A stretch of 14,015 bases of DNA from DASYYE01 sp035946955 (GTDB lineage: Bacteria > Actinomycetota > Actinomycetes > Streptosporangiales > Streptosporangiaceae): contig DASYYE010000481.1 of assembly GCA_035946955.1 (NCBI GenBank), positions 1 through 14,015 of the forward strand, written 5' to 3'. Both the position numbers and the translations under genes were made by a program. The notes below the pieces were generated by a model that was given only the letters and a program-made list of their open reading frames with translations, was not told the DNA's origin and searched no databases. Of this stretch, positions 6,843 to 14,015 are shown piece by piece. Within the stretch, counting starts at the first letter, position 1. Every line of letters begins with the position of its first letter.

Positions 6843-8093
6843 GCCGTCTGATGGGGTCCCTGCCCGCTGCCGCTGCGCGCCCGCGAGCCGTGTGGTGGCC
6901 GCCTGGACCGCGTGGGCTGCCCAGGCCGAGGGGCGCGGGCGTGCCCCGTCCGCCAGCCCGTTCCAGTAGACCGACCAGGTCCCGGCCACCAGCTGGCGGA
7001 CCACCGGCGCGGTGAGCAGCCGCATGCCCGCGGAAGCGGTCCACGGGCGCCGCAGCAGTGCCCGTTGCAGTGCGGCCGCACCCGGCAGGTACCGTCCGAA
7101 CACCGCGGTCATCGCGTCGGTGTAGGCCTGGCCAGCCGTGGCCGGCCCGGCGAGCACCGCCTCGGCGGCCAGCCTGGCGCTGACCATCGCTGGCGCGATG
7201 CCCTCCCCCTGCAGCGGGTTGACCAGCCCGGCGGCATCGCCGGCCAGCAGCACATTGCCTGATGCCGGCGGGGCGCCGGTGCCGCCCATCCGCAGCCACC
7301 CGCCGATGACCGGGCCCGGGGCCTCGGCCGCCGCGATGTCGCCGCGTTCGCGCAGCAACGCGCAGAACTTGGCGAGGTCGGCCCGCAGGTCTGCCTGGTT
7401 GTCGCGGCTGGTCCCCAGGCCCACGCCGATGCCGACATTGGCCCGGGTCCCCTCGCCCGGGAACAGCCAGCCATACCCGGGGTAGATGCGCCACGGCTGG
7501 GAGTCGAGCAGGACGAGCAGGGGCAGCGGCACGTGCGCGCTCACGTAAGCCCGGATCGCGAAGCCCCACAGCGCGGCCTGCGGGTCGAGCATCCCGGCCA
7601 GGCGTGCGACCGGGCTGAGCGCACCATCGGCACCGATGACCACATCCGCGGGCAGCCGCCCCCCGCCGCTGAGGATGACCGCGTCCGCCAGCCCGGCAGG
7701 CGAACGGTCGATCCCGGTCACCCTCGCCACGACCGGGTCGGCCCCGGCCGCGATCGCCTCCTCGCGCAAGGCGTGGTCGAAGGCCAGCCGCGGCACCACG
7801 ATCCCGTGCCCCGGGTACGCGCGGCCGGGGTAGGCGGGCAGGCGGCTGCGCCGGCCCGACGGGCCCACCGCCAGGAGGTCGCTGCCCTGGCCGACGTCGG
7901 GGACGCGGACACCGAGGTCGTCGAGAAGCTGCACGCCGCGTGGGCCTATCAGGTCGCCGCAGGCCTTGTCGCGGGGGAAGGTTGCCTTGTCCACCAGGGC
8001 GACCCGGGCACCGCCCCGGGCGAGGACCATGGCCGCGATGCTGCCAGCCGGGCCCGCGCCCACCACTACCGCGTCGTAGTGGTCCGGGCTCAC
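6840..8093 (-). CDS. Geranylgeranyl-reductase-family FAD-dependent oxidoreductase
   Basis: The family uses FAD to saturate double bonds in polyprenyl chains: chlorophyll side chain, archaeal lipids, and menaquinone in mycobacterial MenJ. The 417-residue product starts at GTG 8093, which overlaps the upstream stop as GTGA; longer in-frame starts would overlap the neighbouring gene. Visible motifs are the FAD dinucleotide-binding loop VVGAGPAGS (10-18), DKATFPRDKACGD with the family's conserved Cys45 (36-47), GADGALSPVAR (154-164), and the second FAD motif GDAAGLVNPLQGEGI (285-299). Length agrees with the family. It is the last gene of a coupled operon with a UbiE-like methyltransferase and a membrane protein, so its substrate is probably a membrane-bound prenyl quinone or lipid. 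That is inference from context. A menaquinone-reductase (MenJ-like) role is one candidate, and a secondary lipid or pigment pathway another. Confidence 0.85.
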   Translation of the reverse strand: MSPDHYDAVVVGAGPAGSIAAMVLARGGARVALVDKATFPRDKACGDLIGPRGVQLLDDLGVRVPDVGQGSDLLAVGPSGRRSRLPAYPGRAYPGHGIVVPRLAFDHALREEAIAAGADPVVARVTGIDRSPAGLADAVILSGGGRLPADVVIGADGALSPVARLAGMLDPQAALWGFAIRAYVSAHVPLPLLVLLDSQPWRIYPGYGWLFPGEGTRANVGIGVGLGTSRDNQADLRADLAKFCALLRERGDIAAAEAPGPVIGGWLRMGGTGAPPASGNVLLAGDAAGLVNPLQGEGIAPAMVSARLAAEAVLAGPATAGQAYTDAMTAVFGRYLPGAAALQRALLRRPWTASAGMRLLTAPVVRQLVAGTWSVYWNGLADGARPRPSAWAAHAVQAATTRLAGAQRQRAGTPSDG

Positions 8094-8815
8094 CGCGCCA
8101 GCACCAAGGTCAGTGCCACGGCGCTGACCCCGTAGACGAAGTAGCGCAGTGCGTGCTCGAGCGGTGCCAGGAGTTCGGCCCGGCTCAAGGCCAGCTGCCT
8201 GCCGTCGCTGAACGTGACGGTCCCCGAAACGTCGTCGACGCGCCGCCGCAGTGCCCGCGCGGGCGTGCTGAGCGCACGCTGGCCCAGCGAGAGCAGACAC
8301 GCCGCGACCGCCGCCACCACCGCGGCCCAGGACAGCGTCCAGTGCTGGGCATAGGCACCAACGAGCGCGGGGAATGCCCCCCAGGCCAGGCCGAACCACA
8401 GGTCGCTGTGGAGCACCCCGCCGAAGAGCTCCAGGTTGTATGCGACCACCAGCAGGCCGCCCGCCACGACGAACGGCAGCATCCGCAGCCCTCCGGCGAC
8501 CAGCCCCATGGCCATCGCGGCGACGATGGTCACTGCCGCCGCGACCGCCAGTACCGGGCCGCTGATCCCCGTGCCCAGGGGACGGCCGTGCAGTTCGTCG
8601 AGGGCGTGCGCGCCGATGCCCACGGCCAGGAAGAAGGCGAGCACGGTCCCGGCCAGCCGCCACGGCATCAGGTGCGGCATGACCGCCGCGCCGATTACCA
8701 CATAGGACAGGTGCCACAGGGTGTATGGCGGGTGCAGCAAGGTGACCCAGTCACCGACCCCGCCGGTGCCACGGCCCACCGCGTAGAAGGCCGGCCGGTC
8801 CGTCGAGGCGCTCAT
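8090..8815 (-). CDS. Polytopic membrane protein with UbiA-like features
   Basis: The product has 241 residues with about seven hydrophobic segments (roughly 30-48, 53-72, 84-107, 112-133, 138-154, 158-178, 222-240). I do not recognise it as a named family. The segment AHALDELHGRPLGTGIS (69-85) resembles the first Asp motif region of UbiA prenyltransferases (N-D-x-x-D-x-x-x-D ... RPL-x-x-G-x-is), but the usual asparagine and the spaced aspartates are not all present. The segment LHSDLWFGLAWGAFPALVG (135-153) resembles the second UbiA region. A soluble stretch (about 185-220, VDDVSGTVTFSDGRQLALSR) separates the last helix. The start, ATG 8815, overlaps the methyltransferase stop (ATGA), and its stop overlaps the reductase start (GTGA), so the three proteins are made in step. 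Possible roles are a diverged prenyltransferase or a membrane scaffold for lipid enzymes. Confidence is high for a real gene and low for function. Confidence 0.8.
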   Translation of the reverse strand: MSASTDRPAFYAVGRGTGGVGDWVTLLHPPYTLWHLSYVVIGAAVMPHLMPWRLAGTVLAFFLAVGIGAHALDELHGRPLGTGISGPVLAVAAAVTIVAAMAMGLVAGGLRMLPFVVAGGLLVVAYNLELFGGVLHSDLWFGLAWGAFPALVGAYAQHWTLSWAAVVAAVAACLLSLGQRALSTPARALRRRVDDVSGTVTFSDGRQLALSRAELLAPLEHALRYFVYGVSAVALTLVLAR

Positions 8816-9573
8816 GGGCGCGGCCCCGGCTTGCGGCCCCACATGACCAGGCCACCGCCCAGGCTCATCAACCGGGTGCCAACCCCGGTCAGCCCCGCGG
8901 CCTGCCAGGCAGCGACATGGGAGTCGAGCGGGTGGGAGTCATAGTGCTGGGTGATGCTAGGCCCCAGGAACCGGCCCACCCGGTACCACGCCGCGCCTCC
9001 GGCCAGTGCCCCCAGCACCGGCAGGGCCAGCCGCGTGTAACACCACCAGGCGGCACGCCAGGTCAGCCGGGGCGGGACGGAGAACTCCAAGCTGGCCAGT
9101 ACCCCGCCTGGACGCAGGCACCGTGCCATCTCGGCTACCGTCGCGCCCGGGTCGTCTACGTAACGCAGCAGGTAGGAGAACACCACCGCGTCGAAAGTGG
9201 CGTCGGCGAACGGAAGCTGGTCCGCACGCCCAGCGGTCAGCCGGACCCGTCCTGGCCCGCCGGCGCGGCGGGTGCGGGCAAGGCCAGCCCGGAGCATGGG
9301 TTCGTTCAGGTCCACGCCCACGACGTCCGCGCCGGTCCGGCCGGCCACGGCCAGGGCAATCCCCGCCGGGCCCGTGGCCACGTCCAGCACCAGCCGCGGC
9401 GATGCCTGCGCGGCATGGTCGACGACGGCCCGCCGCCAGCGCCGGTCCTGGCCGAAGGAGAGCAGGTAAGCGAGCCGGTCATAGCGGCTGGGGAGGCCGG
9501 CGAACACAGCACGGGCCACTGGTTCTCCCCGCAGGGGTGGCCCGGTGGTGGTGGCTGGCGGATTTGTGACCAT
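8812..9573 (-). CDS. UbiE/MenG-like SAM-dependent methyltransferase
   Basis: The 253-residue product is a class I methyltransferase most like the UbiE/MenG/COQ5 group, which C-methylates the ring of quinone precursors. It shows the UbiE opening FAGLPSRYDRLAYLLSFGQD (24-43) and SAM motif I LDVATGPAGIALAV (63-76). Acidic VGVDLNEPML (85-94) and YLLRYVDDP (134-142) follow. The second UbiE signature, CLRPGGVLASLEFS (152-165), is well kept. The C-terminal third is less typical. I chose ATG 9573. A GTG at 9519, preceded by GGGGAGA, would give a protein 18 residues shorter and has the better ribosome site, so the start is uncertain. It is the first gene of a coupled trio with the UbiA-like protein and the reductase, 75 bases downstream of the cysteine-ligase-like gene. 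A menaquinone MenG role is possible, but the cluster suggests a dedicated side pathway. Confidence 0.83.
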   Translation of the reverse strand: MVTNPPATTTGPPLRGEPVARAVFAGLPSRYDRLAYLLSFGQDRRWRRAVVDHAAQASPRLVLDVATGPAGIALAVAGRTGADVVGVDLNEPMLRAGLARTRRAGGPGRVRLTAGRADQLPFADATFDAVVFSYLLRYVDDPGATVAEMARCLRPGGVLASLEFSVPPRLTWRAAWWCYTRLALPVLGALAGGAAWYRVGRFLGPSITQHYDSHPLDSHVAAWQAAGLTGVGTRLMSLGGGLVMWGRKPGPRP

Positions 9574-9648
9574 TCCAGCAGGCTCGCATGCCAGATCCGC
9601 CCCCGGCAAGGGACGGCGGGGCGACTACGGAGTGTCCCCCGGGGTCTG

Positions 9649-10785
9649 TCAGCCCTCGCTCAGTCCGAGGACGGCAGTGACCGTGCGGGCACACGCCCCA
9701 CCAGCCTCGACCGCGAGGTCCAGCGCGGCAGGCACCTGGAGGTCGTCGGCCAGCAGGTGCCGCAACTCGGCGAGCGCGTGCTCCTCACGCAGGCCCCGTC
9801 TGCCGGCCGCCTGGTACAGGGTCTCGAGCCTGCCCGCGGCGGTCTCCAGCAGGGCGGGCTGGTAGTCCCAGGTCTCCGGCCACGGCCGGTCCAGGACCAT
9901 CAACCGCACCGCCGCCGCCGGATAGGCGTCCAGCAGCTTGTCGAGGAGCACCAGGTTCCCCGTGGACTTGGCCATCTTGGCGCCGTCAACCGTCACCACC
10001 CCGGCGTGGAACCACGCCCGCGCGTACGGGCGGACGCCGGTGAACGCCTCGGCCATGGCGGCGTGGTAGGCGTGGTGCGGGAACCTGAGGTCGGCGCCGC
10101 CGCCGTGGATGTCGACGGCCGGGCCGAACACCGACATCGACATGGCGGCGCACTCGGCATGCCAGCCCGGACGGCCCGCTCCCCAGGGCGACTGCCAGGC
10201 CGGGTGGCCCGGCTCACCCACCTGCCAGACAGCCACGTCAAGGGGGTCGTCCTTGGCCGGGTCGTCCGGCCGCCCGCCGTACTCCGCTGACAGCGCCAGC
10301 GCCTCGGCGCGGCCCAGCCCCGCCCGGGCAGCGACCTCCTGTCCCCGGAAGTACACGCTGCCCTCACGCGGGTAGGCCACACCCGCGTCGACCAGTCCGG
10401 CGGCGAGCCTGATGACCTGCTCCACATAGCGGTGTGCGCGGGGCTCGTGTTCGGGCGCGTGCACCTGGAGGGCGGCCATGTCCTGGTCGAACTGGAACTG
10501 CTGGACCGCGGCGAACGTGTCATAGGGCGCCCCGGCCCGCCCGGCCGCCACATGCAGGACGTCGTCCACGTCGGTGACATTGCGGCAGACCTCAGGCTCG
10601 ACACCCACGAAGCGCAGCACCCGCCGCAGTGCGTCGAGCCAGACGAACGTGGCGGCGTGTCCCAGATGGGTCACGTCATAGGGGGTGATGCCGCAGGCGT
10701 AGACCCGGGCCTTGTCCAGCAGTTCGACCCGCTGTCCCCCGACCACGACAGCCGCCGGCCCGCCACCCGCATGCGAATTCGTCAT
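9649..10785 (-). CDS. MshC/CysS-like cysteine ligase (class I synthetase fold), probably a diverged paralogue
   Basis: The closest families are MshC, which joins cysteine to glucosaminyl-inositol in mycothiol synthesis, and cysteinyl-tRNA synthetase, its ancestor. The 378-residue product has the nucleotide-binding motif HLGH (40-43) and KMAKS (270-274, for KMSKS). Zinc-site residues fit: C31 in CGIT, C212 in WHAEC, and H237/H238 in FPHH. NVTDVDD (69-75) and GRPGWHAECAA (204-214) follow the shared family pattern. VHAGM-like FHAGVVTVDGAKMAKSTGNLVL resembles MshC more than CysRS, and there is no tRNA-binding C-terminal domain. It is shorter than typical MshC (about 410 residues), mainly at the N-terminus, and MshC's DDPLxERA is DDVLHVAAGRA here. 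The start ATG 10785 has a weak G-rich site. Its place upstream of a lipid-type operon raises the possibility that it ligates cysteine to another amine. Confidence 0.8.
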   Translation of the reverse strand: MTNSHAGGGPAAVVVGGQRVELLDKARVYACGITPYDVTHLGHAATFVWLDALRRVLRFVGVEPEVCRNVTDVDDVLHVAAGRAGAPYDTFAAVQQFQFDQDMAALQVHAPEHEPRAHRYVEQVIRLAAGLVDAGVAYPREGSVYFRGQEVAARAGLGRAEALALSAEYGGRPDDPAKDDPLDVAVWQVGEPGHPAWQSPWGAGRPGWHAECAAMSMSVFGPAVDIHGGGADLRFPHHAYHAAMAEAFTGVRPYARAWFHAGVVTVDGAKMAKSTGNLVLLDKLLDAYPAAAVRLMVLDRPWPETWDYQPALLETAAGRLETLYQAAGRRGLREEHALAELRHLLADDLQVPAALDLAVEAGGACARTVTAVLGLSEG

Positions 10786-10841
10786 CCCCCCAGTCTGGCC
10801 CCTCCGGTGGCCCGGGCCACACCGGGTGCCGCACCTCAAAC

Positions 10842-10898
10842 TCCATGATCCTGAAGACTTCTCAGTGGCTGCGACTGAGAAGTCTTCAGGATCATGGA
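10842..10898. repeat. Perfect 25-bp palindrome (copy 2), likely terminator of the oxoprolinase gene
   Basis: Arms 10842-10866 and 10874-10898 are exact reverse complements over 25 bases around a 7-base loop, GGCTGCG. The arms run from TCCATGATCC to TTCTCAGT. The element begins 3 bases after the oxoprolinase stop codon (minus strand) and ends 56 bases before the cysteine-ligase-like start. This is the position of an intrinsic terminator, though no U-tract follows. Its sequence is shared with the imperfect palindrome at 3671-3726, which points to a dispersed repeat family rather than an ordinary unique terminator. Confidence 0.85.
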
Positions 10899-10901
10899 AC
10901 C

Positions 10902-13900
10902 TCAGGGGGGTGGGGGGCCGTAGCCGCCGCCACCGGGGGTCTCGATGATGAAGAGGTCGCCGGGGGACACTTCGGTGGAGTCGCAGCCTGACATCGCAGT
11001 GACCGTGCCGTCCGCCCGCTGCACCCAGTGCCGGCCCAGGGCCCCGGGTGACCCGCTGGCCATCCCGTAGGGCGCCACCCGCCTGTGCCCGGCCAGGGTG
11101 GTCACGGTCATCGGCGCCAGGAACCGGATCTCCCGGCGTGCCCCGTCACCTCCCCGCCAGCGGCCCACCCCGCCGCTGCCAGAGCGCACGCGGTGCCGTT
11201 CGACCCGGAGCGGGTAGCGCCACTCCAGCACCTCGGGGTCGGTGAGCCGGGAGTTGGTCATGTGCGTCTGCACCACATCGGTGCCCGCGAAACCGTCACC
11301 CGCCCCCGAACCGCTCGCCACCGTCTCGTAGTACTGGCAGGTCTCATTGCCGAGCGTGACGTTGTTCATCGTCCCCGACCCCTCGGCCATCACCCGCATG
11401 GCCGCGTACAGCGCGCCGGTGATGGCCTGGGAGGTCTCCACGTTCCCGGCGGCCACCGGCGCCGGGTAGGACGGCGCCAGCATGGAGCCCGCGGGGATGA
11501 CCACCCGGACCGGTTTGAGGCAGCCGGAGTTCAGCGGGATCTCGTCGTCCACCAGCGTCCGCAGCACATACAGGACGGCGGCCATTACCACCGACGACGG
11601 GGCATTGAAGTTGCCTGGCAGCTGCGCGGTGGTGCCGGTGAAGTCGATCTCGGCCTGCCGGGCGGCCCGGTCGGCCCGTATCGCCACCCGAATCACCGCG
11701 CCGTTGTCCATCTCATAGGTGCACTGGCCGTCGCGCAGGACCGCGATCACACGCCGCACCGACTCCTCGGCGTTGTCCTGTACGTGGCCCATGTAGGCGT
11801 GCACCACGTCCAGCCCGAAGTGGCTGGTCATCCGGTGCAGTTCCGCCACTCCCCGTTCGTTGGCGGCTACCTGTGCCCGCAGGTCGGCCAGGTTCACCTG
11901 AGGGCTGCGTGAGGGGTATGGCGCCGAGGTCAGTGCGTGCAGCGTCTCGGCCTCGCGCAGCACCCCGTCCCGGACGAGCAGCCAGTTGTCGAGCAGGACC
12001 CCTTCCTCTTCCACCCGGGTGCTGGCCGCAGGCATAGACCCTGGCGTGATCCCGCCGATCTCGGCGTGGTGCCCTCGGGAGGCGACGTAGAACAAGATGG
12101 TGTCCCCGGATTCGCTGAACACCGGGGTGACCACGGTGACGTCGGGGAGGTGCGTCCCTCCGTGGTAGGGGTCGTTGAGGGCGTACACGTCGCCAGGGCG
12201 CATCTGCCCCGCATTGCGCTGCGCCACGGCCTTGATGCTCTCGCCCATGGAACCCAGGTGGACCGGGATGTGCGGGGCATTGGCGATCAGCCCGCCGTCG
12301 GCGTCGAACACGGCGCAGGAGAAGTCGAGCCGCTCCTTGATGTTGACCGAGTGCGCGCTGCCACGCAGCCGCTCCCCCATCTGCTCGGCCACGGACATGA
12401 ACAGGCTGTTGAACACCTCCAGCCGCACCGGGTCGACCTCTGTGCCGCCGCGCCGCCGCCGCAGCGGCACCGCCACCCGCCGCAGCAGCAGGTCGCCACG
12501 CCCAGTTACCCCGGCCCGCCAGCCGGGCTCCACCACTGTGGTCGCGAAGTCCTCCGCGACCAGCGCCGGTCCCTCGACGCGGTCGCCGGGAGCCAGGTCC
12601 GCGCGCCGCACCAGTTCGGCATCCACCCACCGCCCATTCGCATACATCGAAACATCGCCGTCGGTGCTGTGCAGCTCAGCCTGGGCGAGGCCCTTCCGTG
12701 ACCCAGCCCTGGGGCTTGCGCGAACCGCCGGCCTGACAGCTCCGGCCGGCCCGTGCCCATTCCCGGTGCCCAGCGGCACCGCCCCGGCCGGGGCGGGCTT
12801 ACCCACGGCACCAGCCTGGGCGGCGCCAGCGCCAGCTACCTGGGACGCGGCAGTGGCCTCCACGGACACGGCTTCCACCGTGACCGTCTTGTCCCGCATC
12901 AGGAAGGAGAAGTACTGCCGGTATGCCCGCTCGAACTCGGCGGTCATCTCATCCACCCCGCCGAGCGGGACCAGCAGGGCGGTGTCGGTCCCCTCGTACC
13001 GCAGGTGTGCCCGCCGGACGGCCCGGCACTGGCCGGGCTCGGCTCCCTGGGTGGCGAGTTCGGCCAGTGCGGCCGACTCCAGTTCCCCCGCGAGGGCTTC
13101 CAGCCGTGGCAGCAGCGCGGCGGCCAGCGGGGCCTCCACCGCCTGCTCCCGCATGGCGGTGACCTCGGCCAGGCCCAGTCCGTAGGCGGAGAGCACTCCC
13201 GCCAGTGGGTGGATCAGCACCCGGGTGATGCCGAGGGCGTCAGCCACCGCACAGGCGTGCTGGCCGCCGGCCCCGCCAAACGCCGCGAGCACGTACTCGC
13301 TCACGTCATGGCCGCGCTGGATGGAGACTTTCTTGATCGCGTTGGCCATGTCCGCCACCGCGACCTCCAGGAAACCGGCCGCGACCTGTTCCGGTGCCAG
13401 CACGTGCCGGGTCGATGCCGCGACGCGTCGCGCCAGCCGGGCGAACCGTTCGGCCACCACCTGCGTGTCCAGTGGCTCGTCCCCGCCGGGCCCGAACACG
13501 GCCGGGAAGTGCGCGGCCTGGATGCGGCCGAGCGCGATGTTCGCGTCGGTGACGGTGAGCGGGCCGCCGCGGCGGTAGGCGGCGGGGCCCGGGTCGGCGC
13601 CAGCCGAGTCCGGTCCCACCCGGTAGCGGCTGCCGTCGAAGCGGAGCACAGAGCCGCCGCCAGCCGCGATCGTGTGGATGGCGAGCATCGGGGCCCGCAT
13701 CTTCACGCCCGCGAACTCAGTCTCGTAACGCCGCTCGAACTCACCGGCGTAGTGGGACACGTCGGTGGATGTCCCGCCCATGTCGAACCCGATGACCTTG
13801 CTGAACCCGGCGGCCTCTGCGGTGCGCGCCATGCCGACGATCCCGCCGGCCGGCCCAGACAGGATGGAGTCCTTGCCACGGAACAGCCCGGCGCTGGTGA

Positions 13901-14015
13901 GGCCGCCGTTGGACTGCATGAACTGGACCCGCTCGCGCGGCAGTTCCCGGGCGACCGCCTCGACGTAGCGGGCGAGGATCGGGGACAGGTAGGCGTCGGC
14001 GACCGTGGTGTCGCC
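10902..14015 (-). CDS. 5-oxoprolinase / hydantoinase, fused HyuA-HyuB type (5' end outside window)
   Basis: ATP-dependent 5-oxoprolinase opens 5-oxoproline (pyroglutamate) to glutamate; related hydantoinases open hydantoin rings. In the window are 1,037 codons, open from the right edge, starting GDTTVADAYLSPILARYVEA. The internal methionine at 13919 is not the start, because the preceding residues match the family. Probably about 200 N-terminal residues are missing. The HyuA part runs to about residue 520 and contains FMQSNGGLT (32-40), the nucleotide-binding GFDMGGTSTDVS (about 76-87), SGADPGPAAYRRGG, and GGAGGQHA. An Ala/Gly/Pro-rich insert (about 12690-12856) lies before the HyuA tail GPALVAEDFATTVVEPGW. 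The HyuB part follows, with LEVFNSLFMSVAEQMG, DPYHGGTHLPDVTVVTP and SRGHHAEIGGITPGSMP. The fusion fits OplAH-type 5-oxoprolinases more than split hydantoinases. The exact substrate is not certain. A palindrome follows the stop. Confidence 0.92.
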   Translation of the reverse strand, partial: GDTTVADAYLSPILARYVEAVARELPRERVQFMQSNGGLTSAGLFRGKDSILSGPAGGIVGMARTAEAAGFSKVIGFDMGGTSTDVSHYAGEFERRYETEFAGVKMRAPMLAIHTIAAGGGSVLRFDGSRYRVGPDSAGADPGPAAYRRGGPLTVTDANIALGRIQAAHFPAVFGPGGDEPLDTQVVAERFARLARRVAASTRHVLAPEQVAAGFLEVAVADMANAIKKVSIQRGHDVSEYVLAAFGGAGGQHACAVADALGITRVLIHPLAGVLSAYGLGLAEVTAMREQAVEAPLAAALLPRLEALAGELESAALAELATQGAEPGQCRAVRRAHLRYEGTDTALLVPLGGVDEMTAEFERAYRQYFSFLMRDKTVTVEAVSVEATAASQVAGAGAAQAGAVGKPAPAGAVPLGTGNGHGPAGAVRPAVRASPRAGSRKGLAQAELHSTDGDVSMYANGRWVDAELVRRADLAPGDRVEGPALVAEDFATTVVEPGWRAGVTGRGDLLLRRVAVPLRRRRGGTEVDPVRLEVFNSLFMSVAEQMGERLRGSAHSVNIKERLDFSCAVFDADGGLIANAPHIPVHLGSMGESIKAVAQRNAGQMRPGDVYALNDPYHGGTHLPDVTVVTPVFSESGDTILFYVASRGHHAEIGGITPGSMPAASTRVEEEGVLLDNWLLVRDGVLREAETLHALTSAPYPSRSPQVNLADLRAQVAANERGVAELHRMTSHFGLDVVHAYMGHVQDNAEESVRRVIAVLRDGQCTYEMDNGAVIRVAIRADRAARQAEIDFTGTTAQLPGNFNAPSSVVMAAVLYVLRTLVDDEIPLNSGCLKPVRVVIPAGSMLAPSYPAPVAAGNVETSQAITGALYAAMRVMAEGSGTMNNVTLGNETCQYYETVASGSGAGDGFAGTDVVQTHMTNSRLTDPEVLEWRYPLRVERHRVRSGSGGVGRWRGGDGARREIRFLAPMTVTTLAGHRRVAPYGMASGSPGALGRHWVQRADGTVTAMSGCDSTEVSPGDLFIIETPGGGGYGPPPP

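Noticed and set aside
8094..8717. Upstream in-frame extension of the reductase to 8717, suggesting a fusion protein
   Set aside because: The extra 208 residues are Arg/Gly-rich and lie opposite-frame to the membrane protein gene. The GTGA overlap at 8093 places the start at the FAD-binding domain.
13919..13919. Methionine at 13919 as the start of the oxoprolinase
   Set aside because: The 32 codons between 13919 and the right edge continue the family sequence (GDTTVADAYLSPILARYVEA), so the gene is truncated by the window.
1..14015. CRISPR array, tRNA/rRNA genes, insertion sequences, phage or defence genes
   Set aside because: None were seen on either strand. The only repeats found are the two palindromes described above.

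Overview
The window is high-GC DNA with strong GC3 bias, frequent GTG starts and tight gene packing. It encodes a mycothiol-ligase-like enzyme, two actinobacterial-style apolipoprotein N-acyltransferases and an L,D-transpeptidase lipoprotein. All of this points to a Gram-positive actinomycete chromosome. Genus and family cannot be fixed from the sequence alone. I see no integrase, transposase, phage gene, CRISPR array, tRNA or rRNA.

Layout. (1) Positions 1-1838, minus strand: a small conserved-looking one-TM protein of unknown function, then an EamA/DMT-family exporter, whose 3' end overlaps the start of seryl-tRNA synthetase; serS runs off the left edge. (2) Positions 2030-6781, plus strand: a cell-envelope operon of two tandem, diverged lnt genes joined by an ATGA overlap, then a lipoprotein L,D-transpeptidase. 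The Lnt enzymes would finish maturation of lipoproteins such as the transpeptidase encoded beside them. (3) Positions 6806-6842: a hairpin between convergent transcription units. (4) Positions 6840-9573, minus strand: a translationally coupled trio (UbiE/MenG-like methyltransferase, polytopic membrane protein with UbiA-like features, geranylgeranyl-reductase-family flavoprotein) that looks like a prenyl-lipid or quinone tailoring operon. (5) Positions 9649-10785, minus strand: a short, diverged MshC/CysS-like cysteine ligase just upstream of that trio. (6) Positions 10902-14015, minus strand: a fused HyuA-HyuB 5-oxoprolinase whose 5' end lies outside the window.

The most distinctive non-coding feature is a pair of related long palindromes, each with 24-25 bp arms and a 7-nt loop, at 3671-3726 and 10842-10898. 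One lies 3 nt beyond the oxoprolinase stop codon. The other sits on the lnt1/lnt2 junction, so that it supplies the start codon and about the first 17 codons of lnt2. Together they suggest a dispersed palindromic repeat family in this genome.

The most interesting gene set is the cysteine-ligase-like gene plus the methyltransferase/UbiA-like/reductase operon. It could make or modify a polyprenyl lipid or quinone, possibly with a cysteinyl group, but the product is not predictable from this sequence.
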